Origin: JAICLL01 sp035252155
GTDB taxonomy: Bacteria > Planctomycetota > Planctomycetia > Pirellulales > JAICIG01
DNA length: 16,922 bases
Assembly (NCBI GenBank): GCA_035252155.1
Contig: DATFDL010000173.1
Location: forward strand, 1-16,922
Reading direction: 5' to 3'
Below, one piece after another: positions 6,605 through 14,495 of the stretch (position 1 is the first letter of the stretch; each line of letters begins with the position of its first letter). The translations under genes were made by a program, and so were the position numbers. Under the pieces are notes generated by a model. It was not told where the DNA came from. It saw only the letters and a list, made by a program, of their open reading frames with translations, and did no database searches.

Positions 6605-7285
6605 CTACCGCTTTTTGTTGGGCGGCGGCACACCCATCCGCGTCGGTCCCTGCGGACGGGTGGTCATCTGCGGAGGGTTCTGGCGGTTGTTGTTGGCCCG
6701 AACGGGCGGATTGACGGCGTCCAAAATAGCCGGCGTGATGTCGATCGCGGGATTATGGTGCAGAACGATTTTGACCAGGCTTTGCCGAATACTGTTCGAA
6801 TCGGTTTCATCGACCGGTTCACCGCTGAATTGGATGACCAGCAAGATACCGTGCTTGTCGGCGTAGTACCGCACCTGCTCCATGACCTCTTTGTAGACAT
6901 TGTAGTAAAGTCGGGCCTCCTTTTCGTTGAAGTCGCGCTTTTGCATGCCGACCTGCACGCGCAAATCCGACTCGCGCTTTACCATATCTTCTTCGAGCTG
7001 CTTGTACTCCGGCGACCCTTTGTTGAACTGGTCAAGCTGTTCCATCATTTTTTGCAATTGCTGCTTGTTAGCGCGAAGTTCGCCTTCGGCGGCCTCGATG
7101 TCGCGGCGCAGCTCTTCAGTCATCTGCTTGAAGCGAACATGCTGCGAGAAAATGTAGCCCAGGTCAATCACCGCGATCTGCGGCGCAGCAGCTAGCGGCC
7201 GTTGCTGCGCCGAGGCGACGGAGCCCGCGAAATGAATCGACACCAAGACAGCCACCAGCGTGGCCCACGACAGAAACTTTCTCAC
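6605..7285 (-). CDS. OmpH/Skp-like periplasmic chaperone
   Basis: The 226-residue exported protein resembles the OmpH/Skp chaperones that carry unfolded outer membrane proteins through the periplasm. The GTG start at 7285 is set by AAGGAG (7293-7298) seven bases upstream and by the signal peptide that begins there (MRKFLSWATLVAVLVS, cleavage near SVASAQQ, residues 22-28). The mature protein opens with the family strand IAVIDLGYIFSQH (37-49), then a long charged coiled coil (about 52-145) and the returning strand ILLVIQFSGEPVD (147-159). Residues 194-226 are a Pro/Asn/Arg-rich tail, probably disordered and longer than in E. coli Skp. It precedes lpxC by 80 bp on the same strand, matching the common linkage of ompH/skp with lpx genes. 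Confidence 0.92.
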   Translation of the reverse strand: MRKFLSWATLVAVLVSIHFAGSVASAQQRPLAAAPQIAVIDLGYIFSQHVRFKQMTEELRRDIEAAEGELRANKQQLQKMMEQLDQFNKGSPEYKQLEEDMVKRESDLRVQVGMQKRDFNEKEARLYYNVYKEVMEQVRYYADKHGILLVIQFSGEPVDETDSNSIRQSLVKIVLHHNPAIDITPAILDAVNPPVRANNNRQNPPQMTTRPQGPTRMGVPPPNKKR

Positions 7286-7292
7286 GTTTGCG

Positions 7293-7298
7293 CTCCTT
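7293..7298 (-). promoter_or_regulatory. Ribosome binding site deciding the OmpH-like start
   Basis: AAGGAG on the minus strand, seven bases before GTG 7285, is the best Shine-Dalgarno match in the window. It rejects the upstream in-frame reading to 7549, which would run into the neighbouring PfpI gene. Confidence 0.75.
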
Positions 7299-7445
7299 GC
7301 TGCTCGGCGTGGTCTTCCTTGACCGCGTGGTCCGCGATGCCGCGGAGACACGAGCCGACGAGGTTTGACGGGCAAAAGAACGAGGGAAAAGGGGGTCGGG
7401 TTGAGGCGGTATTTTGCCGAGAACCCGCCCGCGGGTAAAGGCCAG

Positions 7446-8033
7446 TTAGACCGGCGTGCCGAGCACTTCGAGAAACGCCCGGACCCAGGCGGGATGGGCA
7501 GGCCAGGCAGGCGCGGATACCAGGTTACCATCGACGTGGGCGCTGTCAAAACCGGCGCTCGGCTCGATCCAACTTGCCCCGCTTGCGGTAATCTCAGGCC
7601 GCAAAGCCGGGTAAGCGGTGCACGCGCGGCCCTTCAGCACGCCCGCCGCCGCCAAAAGTTGCGGCCCGTGGCACAGCGCGGCGATCGGCTTGCGCGCATT
7701 GGCAAAATGCCGCACGATATCAATCACTCGCGCGTTCAGCCGCAGGTACTCGGGCGCCCGGCCGCCGGGCACGACCAGCGCGTCGTAGCTCTCGGGCTTC
7801 ACCGTGTCGAAATCGGCAGTCAGGCGAAAGTTGTGCCCGCGTTTTTCGCTATAGGTTTGAAAACCGTCGAAATCATGGATGGCGGTGGCCACGACGTCGC
7901 CAGCCTTTTTATCGGGGCAGACCGCGTCGACATGATGTCCCACCAGCAGCAGCATCTGGAAGGGGACCATCACTTCGTAGTCTTCGACAAAGTCGCCGGC
8001 AAGGAGCAGGATTCGCTTCAACGATTTTGGCAT
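7446..8033 (-). CDS. DJ-1/PfpI family protein
   Basis: The 195-residue cytoplasmic protein has the class I glutamine-amidotransferase-like fold of the DJ-1/PfpI family. The nucleophile elbow is AALCHGPQLL, with Cys121 and His122, and Glu17 in GDFVEDYE is the conserved acidic partner of the Cys, as in PfpI. The substrate region VVPGGRAPEYLR (87-98) is also typical. Family members include proteases, deglycase/hydratase-like enzymes and stress proteins, so the reaction cannot be fixed here. Start is ATG 8033; no good SD is seen before it. It lies 160 bp upstream of the ompH-like gene on the same strand and is divergent from the toxin-antitoxin pair. Confidence 0.93.
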   Translation of the reverse strand: MPKSLKRILLLAGDFVEDYEVMVPFQMLLLVGHHVDAVCPDKKAGDVVATAIHDFDGFQTYSEKRGHNFRLTADFDTVKPESYDALVVPGGRAPEYLRLNARVIDIVRHFANARKPIAALCHGPQLLAAAGVLKGRACTAYPALRPEITASGASWIEPSAGFDSAHVDGNLVSAPAWPAHPAWVRAFLEVLGTPV

Positions 8034-8121
8034 GCGAATGTTCTTGTGGTTTTCAAGGCAGGCTGGGTTTCACGCATCCTACATGATAGACTGGATTCAA
8101 TCGAGGCCGCAGGAACCAACC

Positions 8122-8355
8122 ATGACCGTAACGATTCAAGAAGCTCAAGCGAAATTGCGTGACTTGATTCATCAACTGGCGCCGGGTGAGGCTGTAACAA
8201 TCACGGAAAACGATCGGCCCGTTGCAACGCTCGTTTGTCAACCCCTCCGATCAAAGTCGGAGCTGCGGCCGCCCCCGGGACTCGGCAAGGGCTACATAAC
8301 GGTTGTCGCCGATGATGACGAGCATCTCAAGGATTTCGCGGACTATATGCCGTGA
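8122..8355 (+). CDS. Antitoxin of Phd/YefM type
   Basis: This 77-residue protein is the antitoxin of a type II module. Its N-terminus (TIQEAQAKLRDLIHQL, then EAVTITENDRPVATLV) is the Phd/YefM DNA-binding fold, with the usual strand-helix-strand order at residues 2-40. The C-terminal part (about 45-77, Pro/Gly-rich and then acidic) should be flexible and bind the toxin. ATG 8122 is chosen because AGGA (8111-8114) lies seven bases upstream; an in-frame upstream reading from 8032 would overlap the PfpI start. Its TGA stop overlaps the toxin GTG by three bases. As in the family, it probably represses its own promoter in the 88-bp gap before it. Confidence 0.9.
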   Translation: MTVTIQEAQAKLRDLIHQLAPGEAVTITENDRPVATLVCQPLRSKSELRPPPGLGKGYITVVADDDEHLKDFADYMP

Positions 8356-8738
8356 CCGTCCTGCTCGATACGCACGCATTGTATTGGTACATCGAGGGCG
8401 ACGCTCAGCTCAGCGCGGCGGCCCGAACTACCATTCAGGATGCGTCGAATGAGGTTTTGTTCAGCCCGGCGTCATACTGGGAAATGGCGATTAAGATCAG
8501 CATCGGCAAGTGGCAGCTAAATCGCGATTACGACGACTTTATTGATCTCGCCTTGAACCAATATGGCTTCCAAATCTTACCGATTTTGCCGACGCACACA
8601 GAGCGAATAATCGGATTGCCCTTCCACCACAAAGATCCATTCGATCGGCTGCTCGTCGCACAGGCCTTGGTCGAGAACATTCCGATCATTAGCAATGATG
8701 GCGCCCTCGATGCCTACGGGATTGTCCGGACGTGGTGA
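8352..8738 (+). CDS. PIN-domain toxin (VapC-like ribonuclease)
   Basis: The 128-residue protein is a single PIN domain, the Mg2+-dependent ribonuclease of VapC-type toxins. The acidic quartet is visible: Asp6 (LLDTHALYW), Glu44 (SYWEMAIK), Asp98 (KDPFDRLL) and Asp116 (ISNDGAL). All expected catalytic residues are present, so the toxin appears intact. Translation starts at GTG 8352, overlapping the antitoxin stop (GTGA), which couples the two. The RNA target is unknown. The DTHALYW start and DPFDR motif place it in the subgroup usually paired with Phd/YefM antitoxins, matching the upstream gene. Confidence 0.93.
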   Translation: MTVLLDTHALYWYIEGDAQLSAAARTTIQDASNEVLFSPASYWEMAIKISIGKWQLNRDYDDFIDLALNQYGFQILPILPTHTERIIGLPFHHKDPFDRLLVAQALVENIPIISNDGALDAYGIVRTW

Positions 8739-8757
8739 GCGACGCCCTATCGAAGCA

Positions 8758-8773
8758 AACGGAATGAATTCGG
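8758..8773. repeat. GGAATGAATTCCG palindrome, copy between the toxin and treZ
   Basis: AACGGAATGAATTCGG lies 20 bases after the toxin stop and just beyond the treZ stop (minus strand). With its left flank it shares AGCAAACGGAATGAATTC with the copy at 3548-3565; the right arm is degenerate (CGG for CCG). Confidence 0.75.
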
Positions 8774-8775
8774 CT

Positions 8776-10506
8776 CTACGAACCTAGAATCACCACGGCG
8801 TCGGGCGGCAGCAAGACGCCGGCGGAATCGACTTCGATTTGCGGCTCGGAGGCCAACCGCACCGTCCGCGGCCGATCGCTGTCAACCGGCACACGTTGAG
8901 CTTGTTCTCCGAGATTGCAGACCACCGTGATCGGCCCGCGCTCGACCGTCAGCCAGCGGGCATGCTCGTCGAAACGGGTCTGCACGCGATCGAGCCGCCC
9001 GTCGGTCAAGGCGGTCTCTTCGCCGCGCAAGCGAATCAACCGCCGGTGCCAATCGAGCAGTTCGGTGTGCGGCGATCGGCCGATCTCACTCCAGTTTAGT
9101 TTCGAGCGCTCAAAGGTGGCGGGGTCTTGCGGATCGGGAATCTGTTCGGGCGACCAACCAAAGGCGGCAAACTCCTTGGGCCGTCCCTCGCGCACCGCCT
9201 GGGCCAGCTCGGGCTCTTGAAAATCAGTAAAAAATTGAAACGGCGCCGTCGCCCCCCACTCTTCGCCCTGAAACAGCATCGGCACAAACGGCGAGGTGAG
9301 CACCAGCGCCGCGCCGACCTTCAAGCGGCCCGTGCTCATCAAATGGCTGCTGCGGTCGCCCTGGGCGCGATTGCCCAGTTGGTCGTGATTTTGCAGATAG
9401 GCCAAGAAGCGGTGCCCGGAGAGGTTTAGCGTGGCCCGCCCGTGGCTGCGGCCGCGAAAGGCCGAATACCGCCCCGCATATACGAAATTCTGCTCCAAGG
9501 CCAGGGACAGGTCTTCCAGCCGCCCGAAGTCGGAATAATAGCCCTCGCGTTCGCCGGTGAGCACCGTGTGCAGCGCATGATGAAAGTCGTCGCTCCACTG
9601 GGCATCGAATCCAAAACCGCCGATCTCCCAGTTGCGCACCACGCGCGGGTCATTTAGGTCGCTTTCGGCAACCAGCACCAGGTGCCGCCCCAGGTGCGAA
9701 GCCAGCTCGGCCACTTCGGTGGCAAGCTGTTCGAGAAACGGCAGTGCCGAGGTGTCGATGATCGCATGAATGGCGTCGAGCCGCAGCCCGTCGGCGTGGT
9801 AGTCGCGCAGCCACATCAGGGCGTTGTCGCAGAAGAACCGCCGCACCTCGTCGCTCTGCGGCCCGTCGAAGTTGATGGCCCAGCCCCAGGGCGTATGGTG
9901 CCGCTCGCTGAAATAGGGGCCGAACTCGTGCAGGTAATTGCCCGCCGGTCCCAGGTGGTTGTAAACCACGTCGATCAGCACGGCCAGGCCCTGACGATGG
10001 CAGGCGTCGATCAGCCGTTTCAAACCTTCCGGACCGCCATAGCCGTGATGAGGCGCATACAGATCGACGCTGTCGTAACCCCAGCCGCGCCGGCCGGGAA
10101 ACTCGTTGACCGGCATCAGTTCGACGTGCGTGACGCCCAGCTCCGACAAGTGGCCCAGCTTGCCGATGACCGCCTCGAAGGTGCCTTCGGGCGTGAACGT
10201 GCCCACGTGCAACTCGTAGATAACGGCCGAATGCAGCGGACGGGCTTGCCAGCGATGGTCGTTCCAGGCGAACGTCGAGTGATCGACGGCGCGCGACGGC
10301 CCGTGCAGGCCCTGTGGTTGAAACGGCGAGCGCGGATCGGGTCGCGGCGGACCGCCATCGAGGCAAAAGGCGTAGTCCGCCTCGGGCGGCACATCAAACG
10401 GCGCCTGCCACCAACCCCCGTCCCCCTGGAGCATCTCGGTCCGGCGGCCGGCGGTTTCGATTTCCACTCGCTTCGCATTCGGCGCCCAGACGCGTGTGCC
10501 CGTCAT
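8776..10506 (-). CDS. treZ: Malto-oligosyltrehalose trehalohydrolase
   Basis: TreZ releases trehalose from maltooligosyl-trehalose, the second step of the TreY-TreZ pathway, in the cytoplasm. From ATG 10506 it has 576 residues, normal for the family. It opens with an E-set/CBM48-like domain (RVWAPNAKRVEIE, 5-17). The GH13 barrel follows: LIDVVYNHLGPAGNY (177-191), nucleophile Asp244 in GLRLDAIHA, acid/base Glu281 in VLVAESDLN, and Asp375 in YLQNHDQLGNRAQGD. A C-terminal beta domain ends it. The YELHVGTFTPEGTF stretch (97-110) is characteristic of TreZ. A GTG at 10554 would add 16 residues; neither start has a strong SD. No treY or treX gene is in the window. The stop lies next to a palindrome repeat. 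Confidence 0.94.
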   Translation of the reverse strand: MTGTRVWAPNAKRVEIETAGRRTEMLQGDGGWWQAPFDVPPEADYAFCLDGGPPRPDPRSPFQPQGLHGPSRAVDHSTFAWNDHRWQARPLHSAVIYELHVGTFTPEGTFEAVIGKLGHLSELGVTHVELMPVNEFPGRRGWGYDSVDLYAPHHGYGGPEGLKRLIDACHRQGLAVLIDVVYNHLGPAGNYLHEFGPYFSERHHTPWGWAINFDGPQSDEVRRFFCDNALMWLRDYHADGLRLDAIHAIIDTSALPFLEQLATEVAELASHLGRHLVLVAESDLNDPRVVRNWEIGGFGFDAQWSDDFHHALHTVLTGEREGYYSDFGRLEDLSLALEQNFVYAGRYSAFRGRSHGRATLNLSGHRFLAYLQNHDQLGNRAQGDRSSHLMSTGRLKVGAALVLTSPFVPMLFQGEEWGATAPFQFFTDFQEPELAQAVREGRPKEFAAFGWSPEQIPDPQDPATFERSKLNWSEIGRSPHTELLDWHRRLIRLRGEETALTDGRLDRVQTRFDEHARWLTVERGPITVVCNLGEQAQRVPVDSDRPRTVRLASEPQIEVDSAGVLLPPDAVVILGS

Positions 10507-10746
10507 CAGTTCGTTCTTGGTTGGGAATGTAAGCTGCTGAGCGAAAGCCGACACCCATTCAACCTACTGTGGCAGAGATTCGCGTCAATATAGGGCGACT
10601 GCAATCACCGTGCCGATGAGATTAGAAACCAAGTCCCAGCGGAGCTTGTCTCCGTCGGTCAAAAGCAATTACGGACCATCATCCGGTTCGCGTCACCGTC
10701 CGAAAACTGGTTGTGATACCCTTCGAAAAATATCGATGATCGGAAA

Positions 10747-11052
10747 TCAGGCACGGCCTCTTCTGCCTCGACGCATCGAGACGATGACAATGATAATGCC
10801 GGCGATAAACCCCAAGGCGGTTCCTTGCGTTAGCCCGAGGCCGATGCCCATCTCTACTGGATCGAACCCAGGCGCGTTGCCTTGGCGAAACATAGACCGG
10901 TAGTAGCCGGGCGCGAATGTTCCCAAGATATAGCCAGCGCCAGCTCCAATCGACGCGCCCACGACAGCGCATACGGCAACCACAAGGATGGCCCTAGCCA
11001 GCGATGGGCGAGCGATCAAGCTGCGCGGCGCCTTGTACGGGTTGTCTTCTAT
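10747..11052 (-). CDS. Small two-span membrane protein lacking a standard start codon
   Basis: The frame ends at 10747 and encodes about 101 residues beginning EDNPYKAPRSLIARPS, then two hydrophobic segments (AILVVAVCAVVGASIGAGAGYILG and IGLGLTQGTALGFIAGIIIVIVS) and a basic tail RRGRRGRA. The xDNPYxAP opening is of a kind I associate with small planctomycete membrane proteins, where it follows the initiator Met directly. Here the codon in that place is ATA (11050-11052). The ATG a few bases upstream is out of frame and stops at once, and the nearest in-frame NTG is a TTG at 11119-11121. The coordinates assume the ATA position. Either the start codon is mutated, or initiation uses ATA or the upstream TTG. 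The function is unknown. It is divergent from the gene at 11183. Confidence 0.55.
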   Translation of the reverse strand: MEDNPYKAPRSLIARPSLARAILVVAVCAVVGASIGAGAGYILGTFAPGYYRSMFRQGNAPGFDPVEMGIGLGLTQGTALGFIAGIIIVIVSMRRGRRGRA

Positions 11053-11182
11053 CCGCGCATGATACCACGGGAGGAGGAGGGAGCAATTAGCGTTCGACCG
11101 TTCGGAGGGCCCACACGGCAAGTGCAGCAATGACGCCGAGAGATACACCCATCGATCCGTGGTATTTCCTGCTAGGCGTTCC

Positions 11183-11458
11183 ATGCCCCGCCCGCAGTTC
11201 AGCTTGAAGACCCTTTTAGGGCTGACGCTCGTGGCGGCGGCGTTCTTTGCTGGCATGGCTCTTGATCGCGAAATAGAAAGGCACCGGCGCTGCGTCCCTC
11301 CATATCTGGAGCAGGAAGCCTCCGTGGCTGAGAGCACGGCGTGGGTTTTGATCGCGTGCCAGTTTTTAGTCGCCCAAAAAACCCTCAGAGACACAGGAAT
11401 AGCCCACTACCGCCCGCGCGGCGATGCTTGCCCGCAATCGGCAAAGCGTTTAAACTAG
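11183..11458 (+). CDS. Short membrane-anchored protein of the FSLKTLL type
   Basis: The 91-residue protein starts MPRPQFSLKTLLGLTLVAAA, an N-terminus I recognise as recurrent in planctomycete short proteins, with one hydrophobic span at about residues 10-26 followed by a charged segment (DREIERHRRC). A second, weaker hydrophobic stretch (TAWVLIACQFLVA) lies near residues 53-65. It has no known domain, and its function is unknown. ATG 11183 follows AGG (11175-11177); an in-frame GTG at 11159 is possible but less fitting. It is divergent from the small two-span membrane protein, suggesting a shared regulatory gap (11053-11182). Confidence 0.65.
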   Translation: MPRPQFSLKTLLGLTLVAAAFFAGMALDREIERHRRCVPPYLEQEASVAESTAWVLIACQFLVAQKTLRDTGIAHYRPRGDACPQSAKRLN

Positions 11459-11518
11459 GCATGCCTGCCTAAATTGAAAGATCCCTCCTGCGTTCGGTTT
11501 TCCGCTCGTTCCCGCCTT

Positions 11519-11523
11519 GGAGA
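11519..11523 (+). promoter_or_regulatory. Ribosome binding site of the DUF1549/DUF1553 gene
   Basis: GGAGA lies five bases before ATG 11529 and overlaps the alternative TTG start at 11517, favouring the ATG. Confidence 0.6.
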
Positions 11524-11528
11524 CCCGC

Positions 11529-13172
11529 ATGCGGCTTGTGCGTCTCGTTTCGCTTGCGCTCGCCCTCGTGCCACTCGTTGCGGCCGACGTCGATCGTTTG
11601 TTCGCCGATGATCTTCCGCCTTCAGATCGGCCCATCGAACAAGTCGTCGATGCGCTGATCGAGGCCCGGTTGGCCGAGGCCAACGTCACTCCGGCGCCTG
11701 ACGCCGACGATGCCGCCTTTCTGCGCCGCGTAACGCTCGATCTGGCAGGCCGCATCCCCACTCCAGGCGAAGTTCAAAACTATCTGGCGTCGAGCGAACC
11801 GGACAAAAAATCGCGGCTCGTTGACCGTCTGCTGGCCGGCCCCGATTTCGTCTATCACACGCGCAACGAGTACGACTTGCTGCTGATGGCCGGCAAGGGA
11901 AGCGGTGAGTGGCGCGAGTGGTTGCTCAAGTCGTTTCAAGACGACCGCCGCTGGCCGCAGATTTTTCGCGAGGTGATGCTGCCCCGCGAGGACAAGCCCG
12001 ACGCCAAGGCGGCGGCGGAGTTCCTCAAGTCGCGGGCTCGCAATGTGGACGACATGACCAACGACACGAGCCGGCAGTTCTTCGGCGTGAGCATCAACTG
12101 CGCCAAGTGCCACGATCATCCGCTGGTGCCCGACTGGGCCCAGGACCACTATTACGGCCTGGCCTCGTTCTTCAACCGCACCTACCTCACCAAGAAACAG
12201 TTTCTGGCGGAGCGTGAAGACGGGGACCTCAAGTTCCGCACGACGGCCGGCGAAGAGAAGCAGGCGCGGCTGATTTTTTTCACCAGCGGCGAGATCGCTG
12301 AGCCATCGCTCGCCGCCAGGTCGGATGCCGAGCGCAAGGCCGCCGAGGAGAAACAAAACGCCGATAACGAACGCGAAACGCCGCCCGAACCCGCGAGCTA
12401 CAGCCGGCGGGCGCAACTAGTCGAAATCGCGCTTCGCCCCGATCCGGCCGGGTTTTTTCCACGGACGTTTGTCAACCGGCTGTGGGCGCGGCTGTTCGGG
12501 CAGGGGTTGGTGGCGCCGCTCGATCAGATGCATTCGGGCAATCCGCCCAGCCATCCCGCGCTGCTGGCGTGGTTGGCGCGCGACGCCGAGGCACACAACT
12601 ACGACTTGCGCCGGCTGGTTCGCGGCCTCGTCCTCAGCCGCGCCTACGGGCGCACCAGCCGCTGGGAACAGCCGACGGAACGTCCGCCGGAGCAGCTTTT
12701 CGCGGTGGCGGCGGTCAAGCCGCTCTCGCCGATGCAATTTGGGCTATCGCTGGCGATCGCGACGGCCAACCCCGCCGAACTTGCCCAATGGCGGGAAAAC
12801 GACGAGCAATGGTCGGCCCGGCGCAGCGATCTCGAGAACCGGTCCCAGGGCCTCGCTTCGCACTTCGAGATTCCGGGCGACAACTTTCAGGTGGGCCTTG
12901 GCGAGGCGCTGTTGTTTAGCAACGCCCCGCAGATCGAAGGAGAGTTGCTCCGCGACTCGGGCGATCGCCTGGTCGGCACGTTGAAAACGATCGGCGATCG
13001 AGACGAGGCGGTTCGCGCGGCGTTTCTTTCGGTCTTATCGCGCGAGCCGCAGCCCGAGGAGAGCGAGTGGTGCGGGAATTTTCTGGCGAGCCGCGGCGAC
13101 CGGCCTGTCGCCGCGCTCCAGCAGCTTGTCTGGGCCTTGGTTACCAGCAGCGAGTTTCGATTCAACTACTGA
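11529..13172 (+). CDS. DUF1549/DUF1553 exported protein with a cytochrome-like CxxCH motif
   Basis: The 547-residue protein has a Sec-type signal (MRLVRLVSLALALVPLVAA) and then the two domains of the planctomycete PSCyt2 (DUF1549)-PSD1 (DUF1553) architecture. DUF1549 starts near residue 35 and includes FLRRVTLDLAGRIPT (64-78) and the heme-c-like CAKCHDHP (191-198). DUF1553 begins around VNRLWARLFGQGLV and ends near the C-terminus with SSEFRFNY. It is shorter than many relatives because the N-terminal PSCyt1 domain is absent. The two are separated by a Lys/Glu-rich linker (about 270-295). It should act in the periplasm. Heme binding is plausible from the motif but not proven. It is the first gene of an operon with DUF1501 (15-bp gap) and WD40 genes. 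Confidence 0.94.
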   Translation: MRLVRLVSLALALVPLVAADVDRLFADDLPPSDRPIEQVVDALIEARLAEANVTPAPDADDAAFLRRVTLDLAGRIPTPGEVQNYLASSEPDKKSRLVDRLLAGPDFVYHTRNEYDLLLMAGKGSGEWREWLLKSFQDDRRWPQIFREVMLPREDKPDAKAAAEFLKSRARNVDDMTNDTSRQFFGVSINCAKCHDHPLVPDWAQDHYYGLASFFNRTYLTKKQFLAEREDGDLKFRTTAGEEKQARLIFFTSGEIAEPSLAARSDAERKAAEEKQNADNERETPPEPASYSRRAQLVEIALRPDPAGFFPRTFVNRLWARLFGQGLVAPLDQMHSGNPPSHPALLAWLARDAEAHNYDLRRLVRGLVLSRAYGRTSRWEQPTERPPEQLFAVAAVKPLSPMQFGLSLAIATANPAELAQWRENDEQWSARRSDLENRSQGLASHFEIPGDNFQVGLGEALLFSNAPQIEGELLRDSGDRLVGTLKTIGDRDEAVRAAFLSVLSREPQPEESEWCGNFLASRGDRPVAALQQLVWALVTSSEFRFNY

Positions 13173-13187
13173 CGACGGAGCAAAACA

Positions 13188-14495
13188 ATGGCTAACACGT
13201 ATCGCGGTTGCTGCGGCTCGCCTGAGCACGGACTCACCCGGCGGCGGTTCTTGGGCACCTCGGCGGTGGCAGTCTCGACGGCGCTGGCGGCCGACATGAG
13301 CGTGTTGAGCGTGCTCAAAAATCTCGCGCTCGCCGACGAGGTCAAGCAGCAGGAAAAGCGGGTACTGCTGCTGTGGCTGGCCGGCGGCGCCAGCCAACTG
13401 GAGACCTGGGATCCTAAGCCCGGCCGTCCGACGGGCGGTCCCTTCCGTGCCATCGAAACCAACGTGCCGGGAATCCGCATTTCCGAACTCCTGCCTAAAC
13501 TCGCCCAGCGGCAGCATCGCACGGCGATCATCCGTTCGCTGAACACCCGCAACGCCGACCACGGCGGCGGCACCGAGCTGATGGAAACGGGCCGCGGAAA
13601 GGAGGCCGGCATCGCCTATCCCGATCTGGGGGCGATGCTCGCCCGCGAACTGGGACGGGCCGATAGCACTGTGCCCGACTATGTGTCGATGTACACCTCG
13701 ACGGAGGGCCGGCACAAAGGAGGGCCGGGGTTTCTCGGCGCCCGTTTTGCGCCAATGTTTCTCGACAACGGGCTGATGCCGGAAAACATTCACCGGCTGG
13801 AAACGATCACCGATCTCGATCATCGCGAGCGGCTCGATCTGCGGAACCTGCTCTCGGCGCAGTTTGCCCGTGCGCGAGACAGCGCCGCCGTGGGCAGCCA
13901 TAATTCGGCGTATAGCCGAGTCCGCGGGCTGATGGCCAGCGACAAGCTCTTTGACATCTCGCTTGAGCCACAACACATCCGCGACCAATACGGCCCGAGC
14001 CAGTTCGGCGAACAAGTGCTCGCGGCCCGGCGCTTGATCGAGGCCGGCGTGCCGTTTGTGAAGGTGGCCCGCCCCTGGTGGGACAGCCACGGGCAAAACT
14101 TCGAAACGCATCTGGAACTGGCCACCGAGCTCGACCACGTAATGTCGACTCTGCTCGACGATCTGGCTTCGCGGGGACTGCTCGAAAACACGCTGGTCAT
14201 CACGCTGGGCGAATTCGGCCGCACGCCGCAAATCAACCCCAGCCTGGGACGCGACCATTTCGCCAGTGCCTGGAGTGCGACGCTTTCGGGCTGCGGCATC
14301 AAGGGCGGCACGGTTTATGGCAAGACCGACGACGATGGCAACCAGGTCGTCGACGGCGAGATCGGCGCCGAGGAGTTGTTCGCCACCATCTTCAACGCTC
14401 TGGGCATCGATCATCAGAAGGAATATCAATTCGGCTCGCGCCCCATCCCGCTCACGAACCCCGGCACCAAGTCCGTCAGCGAGGTGCTCGCATGA
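13188..14495 (+). CDS. DUF1501 protein with Tat signal
   Basis: The 435-residue protein opens with a Tat signal (TRRRFLGTSAVAVSTALAA, twin Arg near residues 18-20), so it should be exported folded. The body is DUF1501, a family related to the alkaline phosphatase/sulfatase fold: LLLWLAGGASQLETWDPKP (60-78) is its first conserved motif, NADHGGGTELMETG (121-134) the second, and VITLGEFGRTPQIN plus GRDHF (about 343-364) the metal-site-like third. Family members are nearly always beside DUF1549/1553 genes, as here. The substrate is unknown. GGAG precedes the ATG; the gap from the previous gene is 15 bp, and the stop overlaps the next start as ATGA. Confidence 0.95.
   Translation: MANTYRGCCGSPEHGLTRRRFLGTSAVAVSTALAADMSVLSVLKNLALADEVKQQEKRVLLLWLAGGASQLETWDPKPGRPTGGPFRAIETNVPGIRISELLPKLAQRQHRTAIIRSLNTRNADHGGGTELMETGRGKEAGIAYPDLGAMLARELGRADSTVPDYVSMYTSTEGRHKGGPGFLGARFAPMFLDNGLMPENIHRLETITDLDHRERLDLRNLLSAQFARARDSAAVGSHNSAYSRVRGLMASDKLFDISLEPQHIRDQYGPSQFGEQVLAARRLIEAGVPFVKVARPWWDSHGQNFETHLELATELDHVMSTLLDDLASRGLLENTLVITLGEFGRTPQINPSLGRDHFASAWSATLSGCGIKGGTVYGKTDDDGNQVVDGEIGAEELFATIFNALGIDHQKEYQFGSRPIPLTNPGTKSVSEVLA

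Noticed and set aside
7395..7445. GC-rich ACCCGC/GCGGGT inverted repeat downstream of the PfpI stop
   Set aside because: The loop would be only two bases and no T-run follows on the minus strand, so a terminator call is not supported.
10585..10668. Minus-strand frame of 27 residues ending LRWDLVSNLIGTVIAVALY, resembling the end of a membrane protein
   Set aside because: An in-frame stop precedes it closely, the only possible start is TTG, and no upstream coding remnant is visible; too short to support as a gene or pseudogene.
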